Assembly: GCA_031308135.1 (NCBI GenBank)
Contig: JAHLJT010003656.1
Span: forward strand, 76,744,698-76,808,697
From: Acheta domesticus
Lineage: Eukaryota; Arthropoda; Insecta; Orthoptera; Gryllidae
Reading direction: 5' to 3'
Length of the DNA: 64,000 nt
The position numbers and the translations under genes were made by a program. The notes beneath the pieces are model-generated. The model did not search any database. It had not been told where the DNA came from and was given only the letters and a program-made list of their open reading frames with translations. Each line of letters starts with the position of its first letter. The first letter of the stretch is position 1. This document shows, piece by piece, positions 11,255-23,210 of the stretch.

Positions 11255-12949
11255 CCTCGCCGTTACTGCCATCTCCACCAGCACCACAGCCATCAGCGCA
11301 GCGTCGGTGGCCGAAGCCCCAAGCTACCCTTCAAAGCCATCACCAATGCCTCCGCCAGTAACCCAGGCTCCCAGCTCAGATCTTCACGTCAAACCGCCCA
11401 CGCACACCCTCAGACCCCTAAACGTAGCCCCCATGAAGACCCTCCTTCCTCACCCTCCATGTATTTCTCACATGCACATCCCACATGTAGTTCCCACACG
11501 AGATCTAGAGATCTCGTCGAAGTGATGTTCCAACTGCCTCTGCCGACCTTCTTGCCGTAGTTTAGTCGCACGATCACACTCACTGCTGACTCCGTCGTAT
11601 TTTGAAAACTGCCATCGTTACCCTTCCCGCAACCTCCATCGCCTCTTCCAGTGCAACTGTTCCCAATGCCATCGTCTCTATCTTCACTAAAACCCACATT
11701 GCCTCTTGTCACAACCACCTTCGTCACCGACTCCACCGCCTTTGACGACTCATCACAACCGGCATCATCACACGTCACGGTCTCCGGCGCCGTCATAGCC
11801 ACAACCAGTCACCATCATTGTCCTTGTTGCCATCGCCACCGCCTCATCATCATAACCTCTATAGCTATCGTCACCGTCACCACCGCTTCCTCACCGCAAC
11901 AGCAACCTCCACCGTCACCGTCATCGTCCCGTCCCCTTCACCATCACCGTCGTTTCCTACTCATCATAACCACCATCGTAACCGTCTTTTTCATCCAAAC
12001 GTCACCACCTCCGCATCATAACAGCCGTAGCTCTCGCCATCGTCACCGTCATCGCCACAGCCTTATAACGACCGCCACAGCAATCGCCATCAGAGCTCTC
12101 TTCATCACTAAGGCCATCGCCATCCCTATCGTCTACACCACTGTCATCGTCACTATCATTAGCACTGCCATTACCGTCATCGTCATCGCAACCACCGTCG
12201 CCGCCTCCTCATAACAGCCATCGCTACTGCCATCGCTCACCATCACCGCCGCCACTGTAACCGTCACCATCTCCGCCGCCGTCACCTCATTTCAACCGCC
12301 ACTGTCACTCTCACCGCCTCCTCCTCATCACAGTCGCTATCACTACAACCGTCATCATCATCATCATCAACGGCATCGTCACCGTCATCATCGTCATCGT
12401 CATTGTCGTCATCGTCGTCGTAGTCATCGTCATCGTCAATGTCGTCATCGACGTCATTGTCATCGTCGTCATCGTCGTCATCGTCATCGTCATTGTCATC
12501 GCCGTCATTGTCATCACCGTCATTGTCATCGTCGTCATTGTCATCGTCGTCATTGTCATCGTCGTCATTGTCATCGTCGTCATTGTCATCGTCGTCATTG
12601 TCATCGTCGTCATTGTCATCGTCGTCATTGTCATCGTAGTCATTGTCATCGTCGTCATTGTCATCGTCATCATTATCATCGCCGTCATTCCCATCGCCGT
12701 CATTGCCATCGTCATCATCGCCATCGTCATCATTGTCGTCGTCATCATTGTGCTCGTCATCATTCTCATGTCGTCATTATCATCGTCATCATTGTCATCG
12801 TCTCCGCCGCCGACGCCGCCACCTCACACTCGCCATCGCTATCGCCACCGTCACCATCCCTGCCGCCGTCTCAACCCAACCGCTACCGCTGGCGCCACCG
12901 TCACCGTCGCCGCCACCTCATCACAGCCGCCACCTCCATCGTCTGCGCC
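11255..12949. repeat. TCG/TCA/CCG triplet array
   Basis: Long triplet-periodic DNA on the plus strand made of CATCGTCAC, CCGTCATCG and related words. Within it, about 12486-12660 is a regular 15-bp array (GTCATTGTCATCGTC). Because the period is a multiple of three, all six frames stay open and give strings such as Ser-only or Met/Thr-only peptides. These are not genes. Confidence 0.9.
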
Positions 12950-13270
12950 GGCGCCGGCGCCCCCGGCGTGTGCGACAAAGGCGCGCGCACTAATTAATTT
13001 TGGCGCCGCGAGGGAGCGCCGCGGCGTTTGTGACGCGCGGCAGCCGCCGCCGGAATCTCGCGCACCCCAGGGGAATCCCCCGGTGCGGCGCGCCTCCGCT
13101 GTTGCCGCCGCCTCCCCCCCCCGTTGCCCGCGGCGCGCCACGCCGCTTTGACTTCACCTCCGCGCGTCTTCTGGAAAACGCGCATCTCGACGGGCGAAAG
13201 GCGCCGCCTCTCCTTCACTTTCCCATCTGCCGCGCGTTTCGGTTCGCTGTAATCTCAACGGCCACACCCT
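12950..13270. other. GC-rich CpG island with TAATTAAT
   Basis: Very CpG-rich nonrepetitive sequence (GCGCGCAC, GGCGCCGCG, GGCGCGCCAC) that starts with an ACTAATTAATTT motif near 12990. Candidate CpG island or enhancer. Alternating open frames lack any domain. Confidence 0.35.
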
Positions 13271-13727
13271 AACGCGATTTGTTAACGTACGGAACAACGG
13301 GATATGAAGACATTAGGGAATTTTAGCGCCACCCGTAAATATGTGACGTTATTAACTAATCGACACTCGTGTGACTGACCTTGAAGTTATAAAGTCATAC
13401 ATGTACGCATTCGTGTATCAATAGTGCACGTCTGTAGGAGTCTCTAAGCTCATCTTACGAACTACAAAGTAGCCGCTGATAAACCGTAACGGTTGGGTTT
13501 TGCAAACGATGAAGCAGTCAAAATTAATACTTACCAACATTAACTCTGGCAAAAATTAACGAAAAATGTTGGAAATTTAACCGGTAAAAAGTCGCAAAAA
13601 CGAAGGGGAAATAATATCTTCGTTTCTATGTTCAGAAAGAGATTTCACACGAAATTCTAGTCATTCAGAAATTCAACCTGGAAACCATTTTTTGTTTACG
13701 CTACTTTCGTACCGTGGTTCAAATATC
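13271..13727. other. Unassigned sequence
   Basis: I see nothing recognisable between the GC island and the R1 repeat. Confidence 0.5.
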
Positions 13728-13975
13728 TCACTTACTTTCTAGATGCTTTGATACATTTTGCAAATACTTTGTTAAAAACTTTAACTGCTGCTTTCATCAT
13801 AACGCTGTCGCAATTGCTACAGCGCATCAGAATGTTGTTGGTCACGGCCGTATCCTGTCGTTAGTCGCATGGTCAACGAATAAAAAACTCGACAATTAAT
13901 AAAGATACAAATAAATGATAAAATAATTATAGTTTAAATTTAACACTTTTAAATAAACAAGAGATAGCATAGAAT
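13728..13975 (+). repeat. Dispersed repeat R1, copy 2
   Basis: Same-orientation partner of 5913-6185. The shared segment begins with CTCACTTACTTTCTAGATGC and ends in an AT-rich tail. Small indels separate the two copies, so this is not a recent segmental duplication. Confidence 0.75.
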
Positions 13976-14399
13976 GTATATAAAGTCTATCAAGGCGACA
14001 ATATTTTTTAATTAAACAATTATTTCTTTCTGGTGAGAAACTGGTGTTGAAATCAATTAGAAAATTTAAATTAATCAATAAGACGACGTTTTCAAGAAAA
14101 GAAAATTCAAAATTGAAAATTTAAAAATTCAAAACCTAACAATTTTCGTTAATTTTTGATTGCGAGATAGGTGTACTTTGATTACTGTTGTACATAGTAT
14201 TTGCATAAGGCAGTTCCCGACTTCAGAGCTCCGGAATTCAACCGCAAAGCTAGATGTAAGTTTAATTTTAGATTAGTTTGTAAGTCATCAAATATATGTA
14301 TGGTGAAATGTAACTGAACTATGTATTGTCATCACAACTAAAACAATAAATTAAAATAAACTACTGTAACTCACTCGGCAACCAGAGGCCCTTCCCTTT
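13976..14399. other. AT-rich unassigned sequence
   Basis: I see nothing beyond AT-rich intergenic DNA. Confidence 0.5.
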
Positions 14400-14940
14400 A
14401 TGGGATTGATTAATGATTCCAAGCGCGTCAATTGTTTAAGTCATTATTTCCGAATGTGTAGTGCTTGTTTTTCTTCAGTAGGTGTCGGTGATCTTGCCCC
14501 GTTGGATGGTGAGATCCGGCGCCGACCTCTCTGTCGACTAGTGGAGTTTTCCCCCGGGAAACTCCCACCAGCTGGGCACAGCCTCAACCGGGACAAGCTC
14601 TAAGCTCCCGACCGGTCTCCCGACTAATGTGGTAGATTAGTGCATTTGAGTAAGGGGTAATAATAGAACAAGGAAGAGAGAAAGAAAAGGAGAAGAAGGC
14701 CCGTTTGTTAGGGTACTGAACCGGCATTCGCCTGATTTTAATCGGAGAAACCAAGGATAACTAACACTCAGAGCAGCCGGCCGCTAGAATTCTCCTCCAG
14801 ACATCGACTGAACTCGACTTAGCTATTAAGATGGTGTCGAAAAGCATGCCACCGTCGGGACTCGAACTCTAAGACCTCCCGATCAGAGGCACTAGTGTGA
14901 TACCAGTTGATGCCCTGAGCCACATTTCCCTGTCTCATGG
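14400..14940 (-). mobile_element. tRNA-headed SINE, near full length
   Basis: Reading the minus strand, the element begins with TGGCTCAGGGCATCAACTGG (box A-like). A box B-like segment follows (complement of GGACTCGAACTC at about 14859), then a body of about 430 bp, ending in GACGCGCTTGGAATCATTAA. Landmarks shared with the other copies include AGAATTCTCCTCCAGAC, GGAGAAACCA and GGGACAAGCTCTAAGCTCCC. Small frames within it are not genes. Confidence 0.85.
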
Positions 14941-15440
14941 GATTGAATTGGCTGTAGTAATAAAATGTATCTATATAATGTAATAATACAATATAGTAGC
15001 TGCAGTAATAAAATACATCGAAGCCGACTCTAACCAAAAACCAAAAATACTCCTAGCAGAAGCTACTGTCATTTGAATTAGCTTCCCAATTAAAAGAAAT
15101 CAGGCTGTCTATAGTCAGTTACTCAAAGCACTATCGTTGATACAAGTGTCCTCTAAATTCAGATTTTTATGTTGATTGAAATAAAGTATTTTGAAGAGTT
15201 GGTGTTAAAATATAACGAGAAAATTATCATTTAATAGTAAAAAAGAGTTAAATTTTCTATGTTTTGATTAAAACAAATAATTTCCTGTTTAATCAAAAGA
15301 AATCAGTTTAAAATGTAGGGAACATTTTTTCACAAGTAAAAGGCGGGAATAGGGATCATTAGTGAGCATGTACGCCTGACCTTGAGTTCTAGGGAGGAAG
15401 TGCGTCGCACCATTAGATCGACTGATCGATTGACTAGTCT
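14941..15440. other. Unassigned sequence
   Basis: AT-rich. 15350-15440 is mixed sequence between two SINE copies. No feature identified. Confidence 0.45.
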
Positions 15441-15915
15441 TTCCGGGGACGTCAAATACCAAGGTCATTAGTCCCGTATCCGTAGTGCATGTTTTTATCG
15501 CCAGAACTGGCAATATCGTGTGCTGGATGGCGATATCTTGTGCCGATCTATAGATCGGCCTGACAGGAGTTTCCTGAACCAGGCATTTCCCATTGCCGCG
15601 GCACGCCGCAGTCAAGATAAGCTCTAAGCTCTCAACATATGATAGTGTAGTTCACGTAAGTGTAGTTCATGTAAATGAGTAAGGTAAGAGGATGGAACAA
15701 GACGGGAAGGAAAGATCGCGTGCAGTCCAAGGCCCGTTTGTTAGGGTATTGCCCCGGCTTTCGCTTTTTGTTGATCGAAGAAACCACAGTAAACTACTGA
15801 TCAGAGCAGCTGTCCGCTAGAATTCTCCTCAAGACAGCGACGGAGTTCGACCTATCTATCTAGTTTAAAAAGTCCTGTCCCCGTCGAGACTAGTACCCTA
15901 GGACCTCCTGCGAGA
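15441..15915 (-). mobile_element. tRNA-headed SINE
   Basis: Another reverse-strand copy. The 3-prime end (CCAAGGTCATTAGTCCCGTA on the plus strand near 15470), GATAAGCTCTAAGCTC, GGCCCGTTTGTTAGGGTA and AGAATTCTCCTCAAGACAGC are all present. The region 15495-15600 is more diverged. The terminal tRNA-like head is truncated at about 15915. Confidence 0.8.
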
Positions 15916-16555
15916 GAAACAATAACGTAAGTGTACATTTTAAATAAAATAAATAATTAGTGCCACAACATTCCAAAAACTCAACTTTATCAGGAGAAAT
16001 CAAGAAAGAATCTAAATCTTCCCGTTTCCTTTTAAGGCGTATGTGTTTTTTTGGCATTGCCACTAAAGATCCAGGTACCACAGACTTTACATGCATTCTC
16101 TCAGCAGCTCATGAATTTATACTTCTGTCGAAGCTTCTTTAAAGGGAAGACATGATCTTAATTTTAATTACTGTAACTGGTTTCTGGCCTTTACCAAATG
16201 TCATAGATTCGCGGTGATATTATTGCTGAAGATGTCAGTTTTGTAATCCAGATTACTCATCGTGTAGATGACTTACGGAATAAGTGAAATTGGGTATTCG
16301 AACATTTTTCCCCTAACACATACTTTTTTGTGAGTCGATTCTGACTCTTTTGAGTTTCGTACATACAAGTACAACTATGAAAAGTTCCATTCATGCATCT
16401 CTAAAACCAATGTTCTGAAAACGTCTCAAAAGGAATATTAAATTATTCTCTATCACAACCTTTACATTCTTTTTCACATTCGTGTTTGAATATTTATCTC
16501 GCAAAATGAAATATTCATACAACTGTCATCCTCCCACCCCCCACGAAAAAAAAAT
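15916..16555. other. Unassigned; weak minus-strand frame
   Basis: A minus-strand frame around 15960-16096 is lysine/arginine-rich (KKHIRLKRKRED) and looks more protein-like than its surroundings, but I cannot assign a family and it is very short. The rest is AT-rich. Confidence 0.35.
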
Positions 16556-17060
16556 GACTTAGTCTCTCTGTGTAGCATTATGCGACGTCGATACCGCCAG
16601 AATGATCACAGCCGCCTCTTTTCGATTTGAAATATTTCACGAGAACGAGACCATATTCGCGTCGTTTGGCCGCGCCATTTCGCGCGCTCGCCTATCGCCC
16701 GATTTGCATGAGATGGCCGCCGCTCAACACTACTCGCATTGTTGCTGATTTAGCATCGCAAAAATTGTACCTGGCCGTGGCGTTTAAAATTGCCGCGTTA
16801 TTTCACTCTTCGATTTACGAGCGTATTAAAGGGCGGGCGGGAGAGTGCGTGAGCGTGATAAAAGCCGAACACTCCGCGTCGCGTCGCGTCGCGTCGCGTC
16901 GCGTCGCGTCCCAACGATCAATCCGCAGCGAGCGCTGGCGGACGCCAGGGCAGACAACGATAGACGAGAACAGTCGCGACGCGAAAAATTTGGGACACAA
17001 TTCGGAACAGTGGGCATGAGAGATACCGCTAGCTGGACACAGAGGGTAATCCAGCCGATC
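16556..17060. promoter_or_regulatory. Candidate regulatory island
   Basis: Nonrepetitive CpG-bearing sequence in an AT-rich neighbourhood. It contains ATTTGCAT (about 16701), GCCATTTC and ATGGCC near 16675-16715, TTTACGA and repeated GATTT/TTTAAA motifs. No coding exon, splice pattern or transposon end is visible. The composition resembles insect enhancers, which keep CpG and dense short motifs. This is inference and no target gene is in view. Confidence 0.3.
16876..16910. repeat. (GCGTC)7 microsatellite
   Basis: Seven perfect GCGTC units inside the CpG-bearing island. CpG-dense pentanucleotide array. Confidence 0.97.
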
Positions 17061-17460
17061 AGTGTGAAGAAGGTCATCATAGTTTTTTGTTAAATAATAG
17101 TTTTTTATTTTATTTTATTTTATATTTTTATAGTTTATTTATTTTTATAGTTATACAGGTAGGCCCATTTAACACGACAAATCAAAATAACTCGAAAAAT
17201 ATGCAACGTAAAAAAATGCCAAAGACAAAATATTAATGTCTCCAAGGAGTACATCTGTCAGATCTAAAATCAAACTTCCCCGCTCGCCTCTTGAGGCTGA
17301 GGAGGGAGCGAACTTTTAAATTTTAGGTGAGAACCCACACTTTTTATAGAACATTCGTATTTTACACTAAAAACACATAAGTTTGGGCTCAAACATTTTT
17401 TGATTGACTTCTGGCACATTTAAATTGACTTCTAGCACATTTAAAGACACAAAGATATAC
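17061..17460. other. AT-rich unassigned sequence
   Basis: TATTTTA-type simple sequence at 17098-17155, then unassigned DNA up to the mariner end. Confidence 0.5.
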
Positions 17461-17965
17461 GGGGTGCACCCAGAAAGTAAGTTCCGATCACGTCCGAAAA
17501 CGGCATAGGCGGTCGGATAGGAATGCGCATGCACAGGAGTAGAGAGGAGGTATGTGGGACTAATCCACTGCAGTTTTAGTCTTTTAACGATAGTCTTGTA
17601 ACGGTTACAAGACTATCGTTTATCATAGAGTGCAACGATAAAATGGCTGTCCTGAAATTGTCCCCGCTTAACTGTGAGGTTCGCGCAGATATCTGATTTT
17701 TACCGGCTCAGAAGCAATCTCCAACAGAGATCCGTCGCCAATAGTGCCACGTGTATTGACACAAAATTATGAGCTATAGTATATCAGACGATATTGCAGG
17801 CCAATTGTGGCAGCCTTCTTTGCGAGTTCTTACCGCAAGGGGAGACCGTACTTGCTTATTGGTATGGTCAGACATTGAAAAATTGTAGAAGAGCGATCCA
17901 GAACAACGGACGTGGGACGTGGGATGTCGATAAGAGGTATTACTTTTGTGCATGACAATGCAATG
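17461..17965 (+). pseudogene. Mariner transposase remnant, internally deleted
   Basis: The left end GGGTGCACCCAGAAAGTAAG looks like a mariner terminal repeat. A start codon at 17643 opens a frame whose broken translation (CEVRADI, then stop, then QKQSPTEIRRQ) matches the mariner N-terminal helix-turn-helix region. After a large internal deletion, 17850-17960 resembles the catalytic domain: YGQTLKNCRRAIQN followed in another frame by VHDNA, whose Asp corresponds to the second catalytic aspartate. The first DDD/DDE portion and the C-terminus are absent, with several stops and frameshifts. The transposase is dead. The right end of the element was not found. Confidence 0.85.
17586..17620. repeat. 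Perfect 17-bp palindrome with 1-base spacer
   Basis: 17586-17602 (AACGATAGTCTTGTAAC) and 17604-17620 are exact inverted copies around a single G. It lies between the mariner left end and the transposase start codon. Such perfect symmetry in an otherwise decayed element is unusual. Confidence 0.95.
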
Positions 17966-18012
17966 AAATAATTACAGGTGTTGTCATTGCCAACAATATT
18001 ATTTGAATAACA

Positions 18013-18041
18013 GCTTTCGATGGCTTAGCCATCATCATCAG
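18013..18041 (-). ncRNA. Hammerhead-ribozyme-like core motif
   Basis: On the minus strand CTGATGA (18035-18041) is followed by one extra T. Then comes a perfect six-bp stem II (GATGGC, loop TAA, GCCATC), then GAAA (18015-18018). These are the two conserved core boxes of a hammerhead around stem II. Hammerheads are known in Penelope-like retroelements of arthropods. Convincing stems I and III and the cleavage site are not obvious, and the extra T is non-canonical. It may be a degenerate Penelope-like relic. Confidence 0.3.
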
Positions 18042-20149
18042 TTTATAGTACAAGAAGTATAAACAAACAATTAAAACCTGAGACAAAACACAACATTGGG
18101 ATTCAAAGATTACTAATAATTTTTAAAACATAATTAACATTTTATACAAAGAAAGAAAATAAATAGGGAGTGTTAAATCATTTCATATTACTGTAATTTT
18201 GAATCTATACAAGAAATTATATTTACAATTATTTCATTTTAAATGCCAAACAATTCACCGCAAAACCAACATGATAATGCAATACACCACACAGTCAACG
18301 ACACACGAAATGTGTTTACTTAGTTTCGCTGACCTACCTTCGCTACCTTCGACCATCCACCCTACAACTCCGACCTCCACCAAGTGACTTTCATCTCTTG
18401 CGACTCATGAAGCGTTTTGTGGCAACGTTTCTATAACGACTCTGAGGTGCAGATTGAAGTGACTTTGTGGCTTCGGACGTTGGCGCAGACTCCTATGATA
18501 GAGATATACAATATTGATGGTGTATCGTTACAATGTAAGTTTCAACAGTGGTGGTGACAAGATTGAGAAATATCCAATGAATCTACGTAAATATTCCTAA
18601 GAAATTTCCTTGCATTTTGATGATGTTTTTATTTTCTCTAATGGTCACTGGAACGAACTTTCTGGATGCACCTCGTATTTAAATGCACGAAGAATTTTCC
18701 GTGAGCAGTATTACATTACACAGCATTATACGTGTGTTCCTGAAGTGTTTGCGGACTGCCCACCTGTGTTATGTATGATTCAGATGATTTCTGATGAACT
18801 CACACACTCCTTCGACTCTTTATTACGTACCGATATCTAAAAGTAGATTTCACATTCGAATTCTTCAATATTTTAAATTACTTGCCAAAACGGCTCAGAG
18901 ATAAATCTAGAGAAAGATTAAAAGTGGCGCGCTCCTGTACTTTCTTATTCTCAAGACCTGAGAAGCTACGCAGTCAGAATTTGGAAGAGTTTGCTTTACC
19001 ATGTTACCAGCGTTTTCTATACGACTAATTTCCTTAATTGTCATTAAATATGTTCTTTGTGTTGTGTACCACTGTACATAAAGACTAGGGACAGGGTTGC
19101 CACATGCTTCGTTCAAACATCAGCCGTTAGATGGCCATAAATTCGCCCAATAAAATTAATTTCCAAGGGAGAAATTTGAATTTGCATTAAAAAATATTTA
19201 TTTGATGGTTTTTGAGGTATTGACCCTATTAAATATTTGGTTAGTTTTATTTATTTTGTTTGTGAACATTGTAATTTATAATTTATGTAAAAATGTGTAC
19301 TTTTTGTAATAATAAGTTACTTCATCTTCATACTTAAAAATTAGTTATGATTATTCTTGATAGTAACCAGCTTTAATAGTTATATTTTAAAACCTTCCCT
19401 ACTTTTCCGTTTTCATTCTCCTTGCTCCTCTTAGATATCCACGCTTAAAAAGAATACCATGGAAATGATTACATATGCATGCTTATTCCCTATGACTTCA
19501 CAGAGAATGACTTTTAGAATACACCCTATACTAGAGGTTTAAAAACTAACATTACTAACTTCTCAAAAAAATTGAAACAAATAATAAATAATTAACAAAT
19601 AATAAATGAAAAATCATGTATAAAGTAAAAAAACTAAAAAATCAAAATCACTGTCAAAGTCATTGTGACTGTTTCTTGAAACTTTTGCCGTAATCTGAAA
19701 ACTCGATCAAAACCGCACATGTTTTGATGCATTTCCGCCCATTGGGCGGTATTCCACAAAGTCAATTTTTGTCCCGCGAGAGAGAACAGTTTTCCAGCAA
19801 AAAGCGGAATTCCGCCCAATCTGGCAATCTGACTATGGACCGGAACATAAGGCGCTATAAATCTCTAAAATACGCCGGTAGATAGGCAATTACATAAATC
19901 TGCTTTAATAGGCAAAATAAAATCAGTGTTTTTAAAACAATGAATTCATAATTAGAATTTAACCCAACCGTATAAAACAATGGATTTCAAAACAGTTTTA
20001 AATTACCTAAAATAACTATGTGTTTTCTTAAATTGTCTGTGGTTAAATTGTGCCTTCTGTCGGATAAAAAAACTTCAATTGAGAGAAACTACTCTCAATT
20101 GGAAGTCGTCGGAAGTTATCAGTAAAATACCTCTCGCGTCGTTAATGTG
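18042..20149. other. AT-rich unassigned sequence
   Basis: No gene recognised. 18610-18840 carries a 76-residue frame without domain. A palindromic CCGCCCATTGGGCGG lies at about 19735-19750, with a related GGAATTCCGCCCAAT at about 19806. The sequence GGGTTGCCACATGC near 19096 resembles a repeat border but I could not match it. Confidence 0.4.
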
Positions 20150-20640
20150 AAAATTTATGTTAATATTACTTATTTATATTTCGGTCATTTGCTTTACATT
20201 GTTGCATTTGTAAACACAAGTGCTTCAAATGATTTCTATGTTTCTCGAAAATCCGCAGTTTCTTTGCGAAAATGATCTCAAAATTGCGCATTTTAAGAAG
20301 CATTCAAAACATTTTCTCAGGAACGTCTCCAAATTTGTCAATGAAAATGTGCGTATTGGGCTGTTTTACTCTTCTGTAATATTCTTGAAGACATATTTTA
20401 ATTCTAGCACTAGTGAACAGAAAAACTGAAAAAAAAATCGTTTTGGCGCCGATGGGTTGCAGTAAGGAAGAGGGTGGGGAAATACCAAAAAGCTAGCATA
20501 TATTTAAAAAAAGAATAGAAAACTAGTGTGAGAAAGTCTGTGCCATTATGTAGCACCATTAATTTATGATTAAAACAAGGCGTTTTGCGTAAGTTCCGGG
20601 CTTTATTTATGACCAATGCATGTCTAAAAGCAGCACTTAT
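20150..20640 (+). mobile_element. Family X, 3-prime fragment without recombinase
   Basis: 20210-20400 matches one of the 306-bp repeat units at 50296-50490 (AAGTGCTTCAAATRA, then TCAAAATT or TTCAAATTTCGCA, then the ACGCC/AACATTTTCTC part). It is followed directly by the tail 20433-20640, which matches 53565-53750 (TTTTGGCG-CGATG, GAAATAxxAAAACTA, GAAAGTCTxTGCCATT, TGTAGCACCA). The recombinase gene present between these two parts at 50.8-53.3 kb is absent here. Minus-strand frames in the two tails read MVLHNGTDF and MVLQNGKDF, which reflects shared DNA rather than a proven protein. Confidence 0.75.
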
Positions 20641-22140
20641 TCTTCTCAATAGTAGAATTATGCAATATTTTATATTTACGTATGTTTTTTATAACATGGT
20701 TGTAACGAAATAACGCAATAATGAAAAGTTTTTCGCTTATTCTTCAAGTAGGCTTAGCGACGGAGATATTTTACGTTTTCGTCTGCATCTCGTGTTCTAA
20801 AATGTTGGATATTTTATTCTTGTCATGTGGTCCTAGTGACCCAATGATAAATTTCAACAATTTTGTCTTTACTTTCTAGCATACTATTTCATATTTCAGC
20901 TCAAATTTCTATTTTTATCTGCAATAACCTCAACTGCTGTTTTGGTATATCGAATGAAATGGGAATGTAAAAGTTGCCTGTATCATAGGACAAGAACATT
21001 AATGAAAGATGCAGCGAAGAACATTTAATATTACTTTTACATAAAATATGTTAGAAATAAATAATATTTGTATACTGTTGTGTCGACTGAACGCAACCAA
21101 ATAGAGGTACAAAAAGACATTAAATCGCCGGCGTCCGTAAATTATTTTAACAGTTCACCGTCCATTAAAGACAATGCAAAAAACGGAGTTGTTGCTAAAG
21201 ACTACGTACACTTACGGGTACACGTATTTCTAGAAAATATATTTATTTTTTACTATTTTTCAGATGAGATTGTGTTGTTAAGAAAAGAATACAACGTCAC
21301 ACGGCCGTCATCACAAATAACGGGCTTAGTTGGTTTTACATCTCGGCTATCGCCTTCACTTACTTTGCGTCGCTTACTTCACTTACTCATTATTTTCCAT
21401 ATATTTGCTACACAATCGCGGCCATTATTTGTTATTATATCGGTCTATTACTACTATCTTACAATATTACGTCGGCACGTTTCGACGTGAATAAATGTAT
21501 CATCTACTTACGAACTTCTACAATGAAGGCACAGGCAGGGGCTGCTTGCTGGGCAGCGAGCTGCTCGCAGACGGCTGGCCTAACTGCAACTGAGAACGAA
21601 GCGACCTTCAACGCCTGTCGCGAAACGATGTTCCGAAACGCCGCAAGTTTAGAAGCGGCGTTTCAACTCCGTTTGCGCAGGTTACGGGGAGGTCTGCGAA
21701 ACAAAATCCCCTCCCAAATGACACCCCGTTTAATTTTATTCGATCAATATATAGGTATTTCTTGTATTATAATTATCTTTTGTTGCAAATTTTGTTTGGC
21801 CTCATTTCTCAGATACAGTCTAAAGAATTGTATAAGAAGAGGAATAGTGATTAACTAGTATGTCACATTTCAATATAAAAAATTCATGACTGGATTTCAA
21901 GATATGATACGTCAAAATTCAGTTTTTAAGGTTCTTGTGCCAAATATTCACTTGTGAAGCTCCTCTCAAAAAATAGTTGTAGCATTGTGCGTTGATTCAA
22001 TCTCGTACATAATCATGTGTAAAATGCTCTTAAATAACTTAAGTTCATAAATAATAATCTAATTAAATATAACTTTTAATAAAAATTAACGATGTAGAAA
22101 ATAAAGACAATACATAAGCCAGCACTGCTCGATACAGTCA
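20641..22140. other. Unassigned sequence
   Basis: AT-rich. Frames at 21068-21490 and 21487-21858 show no recognisable domain, and the second is partly low-complexity Ala/Arg. No transposon ends seen. Confidence 0.4.
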
Positions 22141-22225
22141 CGATCATGCGACTCCTAGCGGCACAACCGAGAACGACGCGAAATACCGTGAGATATTCCA
22201 TTTTGATGACACACCCCTACGCGCC

Positions 22226-22269
<44 letters not shown>

Positions 22270-22273
22270 AAAA
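22226..22273. repeat. (GAAA)n microsatellite
   Basis: About 11 uninterrupted GAAA units, then a CCGAAG flank. 22274-22500 that follows is GC-rich unique sequence. Confidence 0.97.
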
Positions 22274-22714
22274 CCGAAGTACACCTTCTCTTGCCCCGCA
22301 ACATTCACGTGGAAGCGTCCGAGGGGTTGAGGTCGCGAACTTGGGTGGCGGGGCGCTGGAGGCAGTCGGGCGGTCAGGCGTAAGCAGCTGCTACCAACCC
22401 ACGCCCCGCCGCCTCCGCCGCTCCTCCCACCCTCCATCGCACTGTGCTGCACCACGCCACACCATACGCATACGGCTCCCTTTCTACAACCCCCAGGATC
22501 CTCTTTTTATAACGCTTTTTAACAAGTGGGTCATACAGCGACTACTGTGCTTGTTTTAACTTTAGGCGGAACTGTAGGAAGAACACGTAAGGACAACACG
22601 AACTCACACAAATATATTTTCCCGAGGCGGAATTCGAACACGTGATCCCAGCGTCTTACTCACTAGGTGCTGCATAAATGTTGTGTCCACAAAATAGGTT
22701 TTCATAAAGTGACC

Positions 22715-23210
22715 TACCCGCTCAGGTGGCTCAGGGCATCAACGGCAGTCACTGCAATGCCTCTTGACTGGGACGTACTAGGGTTCGAGTCCAGTCGGCG
22801 GCAAGGTTTTCGACACTAGCTCGACAGGTAGGCCATATTCAGATGTTATCTATGAGAAATCTAGCGGCCAGCTGCTGTCATCGATACTTTTCCGTGGTTT
22901 CTTCAATCAACATCAGGTGAATGCGGGAGCAGTACCGTAACAAACGGGCCATGGACCGCGCGCGATCATTTCTACCCGTTTTCTCTCCCTTTACTTACAC
23001 TCACTCACACTTACATGCACTGCACTACGGCCGGGGCGGTGCCTCGTTGGTGAGAGATACCTGGCTGGAGAAAACCTCACTAGCCTACATGTGTGTCGGC
23101 CCCGGATTCCCCCATCCAGCGGAGGAAGATAACCATCACCTTCAGAAGTGAAGATACGCGGTATAATTACGGAACTAATGACCTTAGCGGTTGATGCGCC
23201 CAACCCGTCT
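22715..23210 (+). mobile_element. tRNA-headed SINE, best head region
   Basis: This plus-strand copy shows the internal pol III promoter most clearly. A box A-like TGGCTCAGGGC is at 22727-22737 and a box B GGTTCGAGTCC at 22782-22792, 55 bases apart as in a tRNA-derived promoter. The body carries the family landmarks TTTCGACACTAGCTCGAC, AACAAACGGGCCATGGACCG and TTACTTACACTCACTCAC, and ends with TTACGGAACTAATGACCTTA and GATGCGCCC. No protein is encoded. Confidence 0.88.

Noticed and set aside
12311..12769. 152-residue Met/Thr-only and 66-residue Ser-only frames
   Set aside because: Triplet-periodic TCA/TCG array, not a gene.
15890..16096. Lysine/arginine-rich minus-strand frame as a coding exon
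   Set aside because: Too short to assign, and no flanking exon or transposon context could be found.
22782..22792. Box B match suggesting a tRNA gene
   Set aside because: The head does not fold into a cloverleaf with an acceptor stem that I can find. It belongs to the repeated SINE family.
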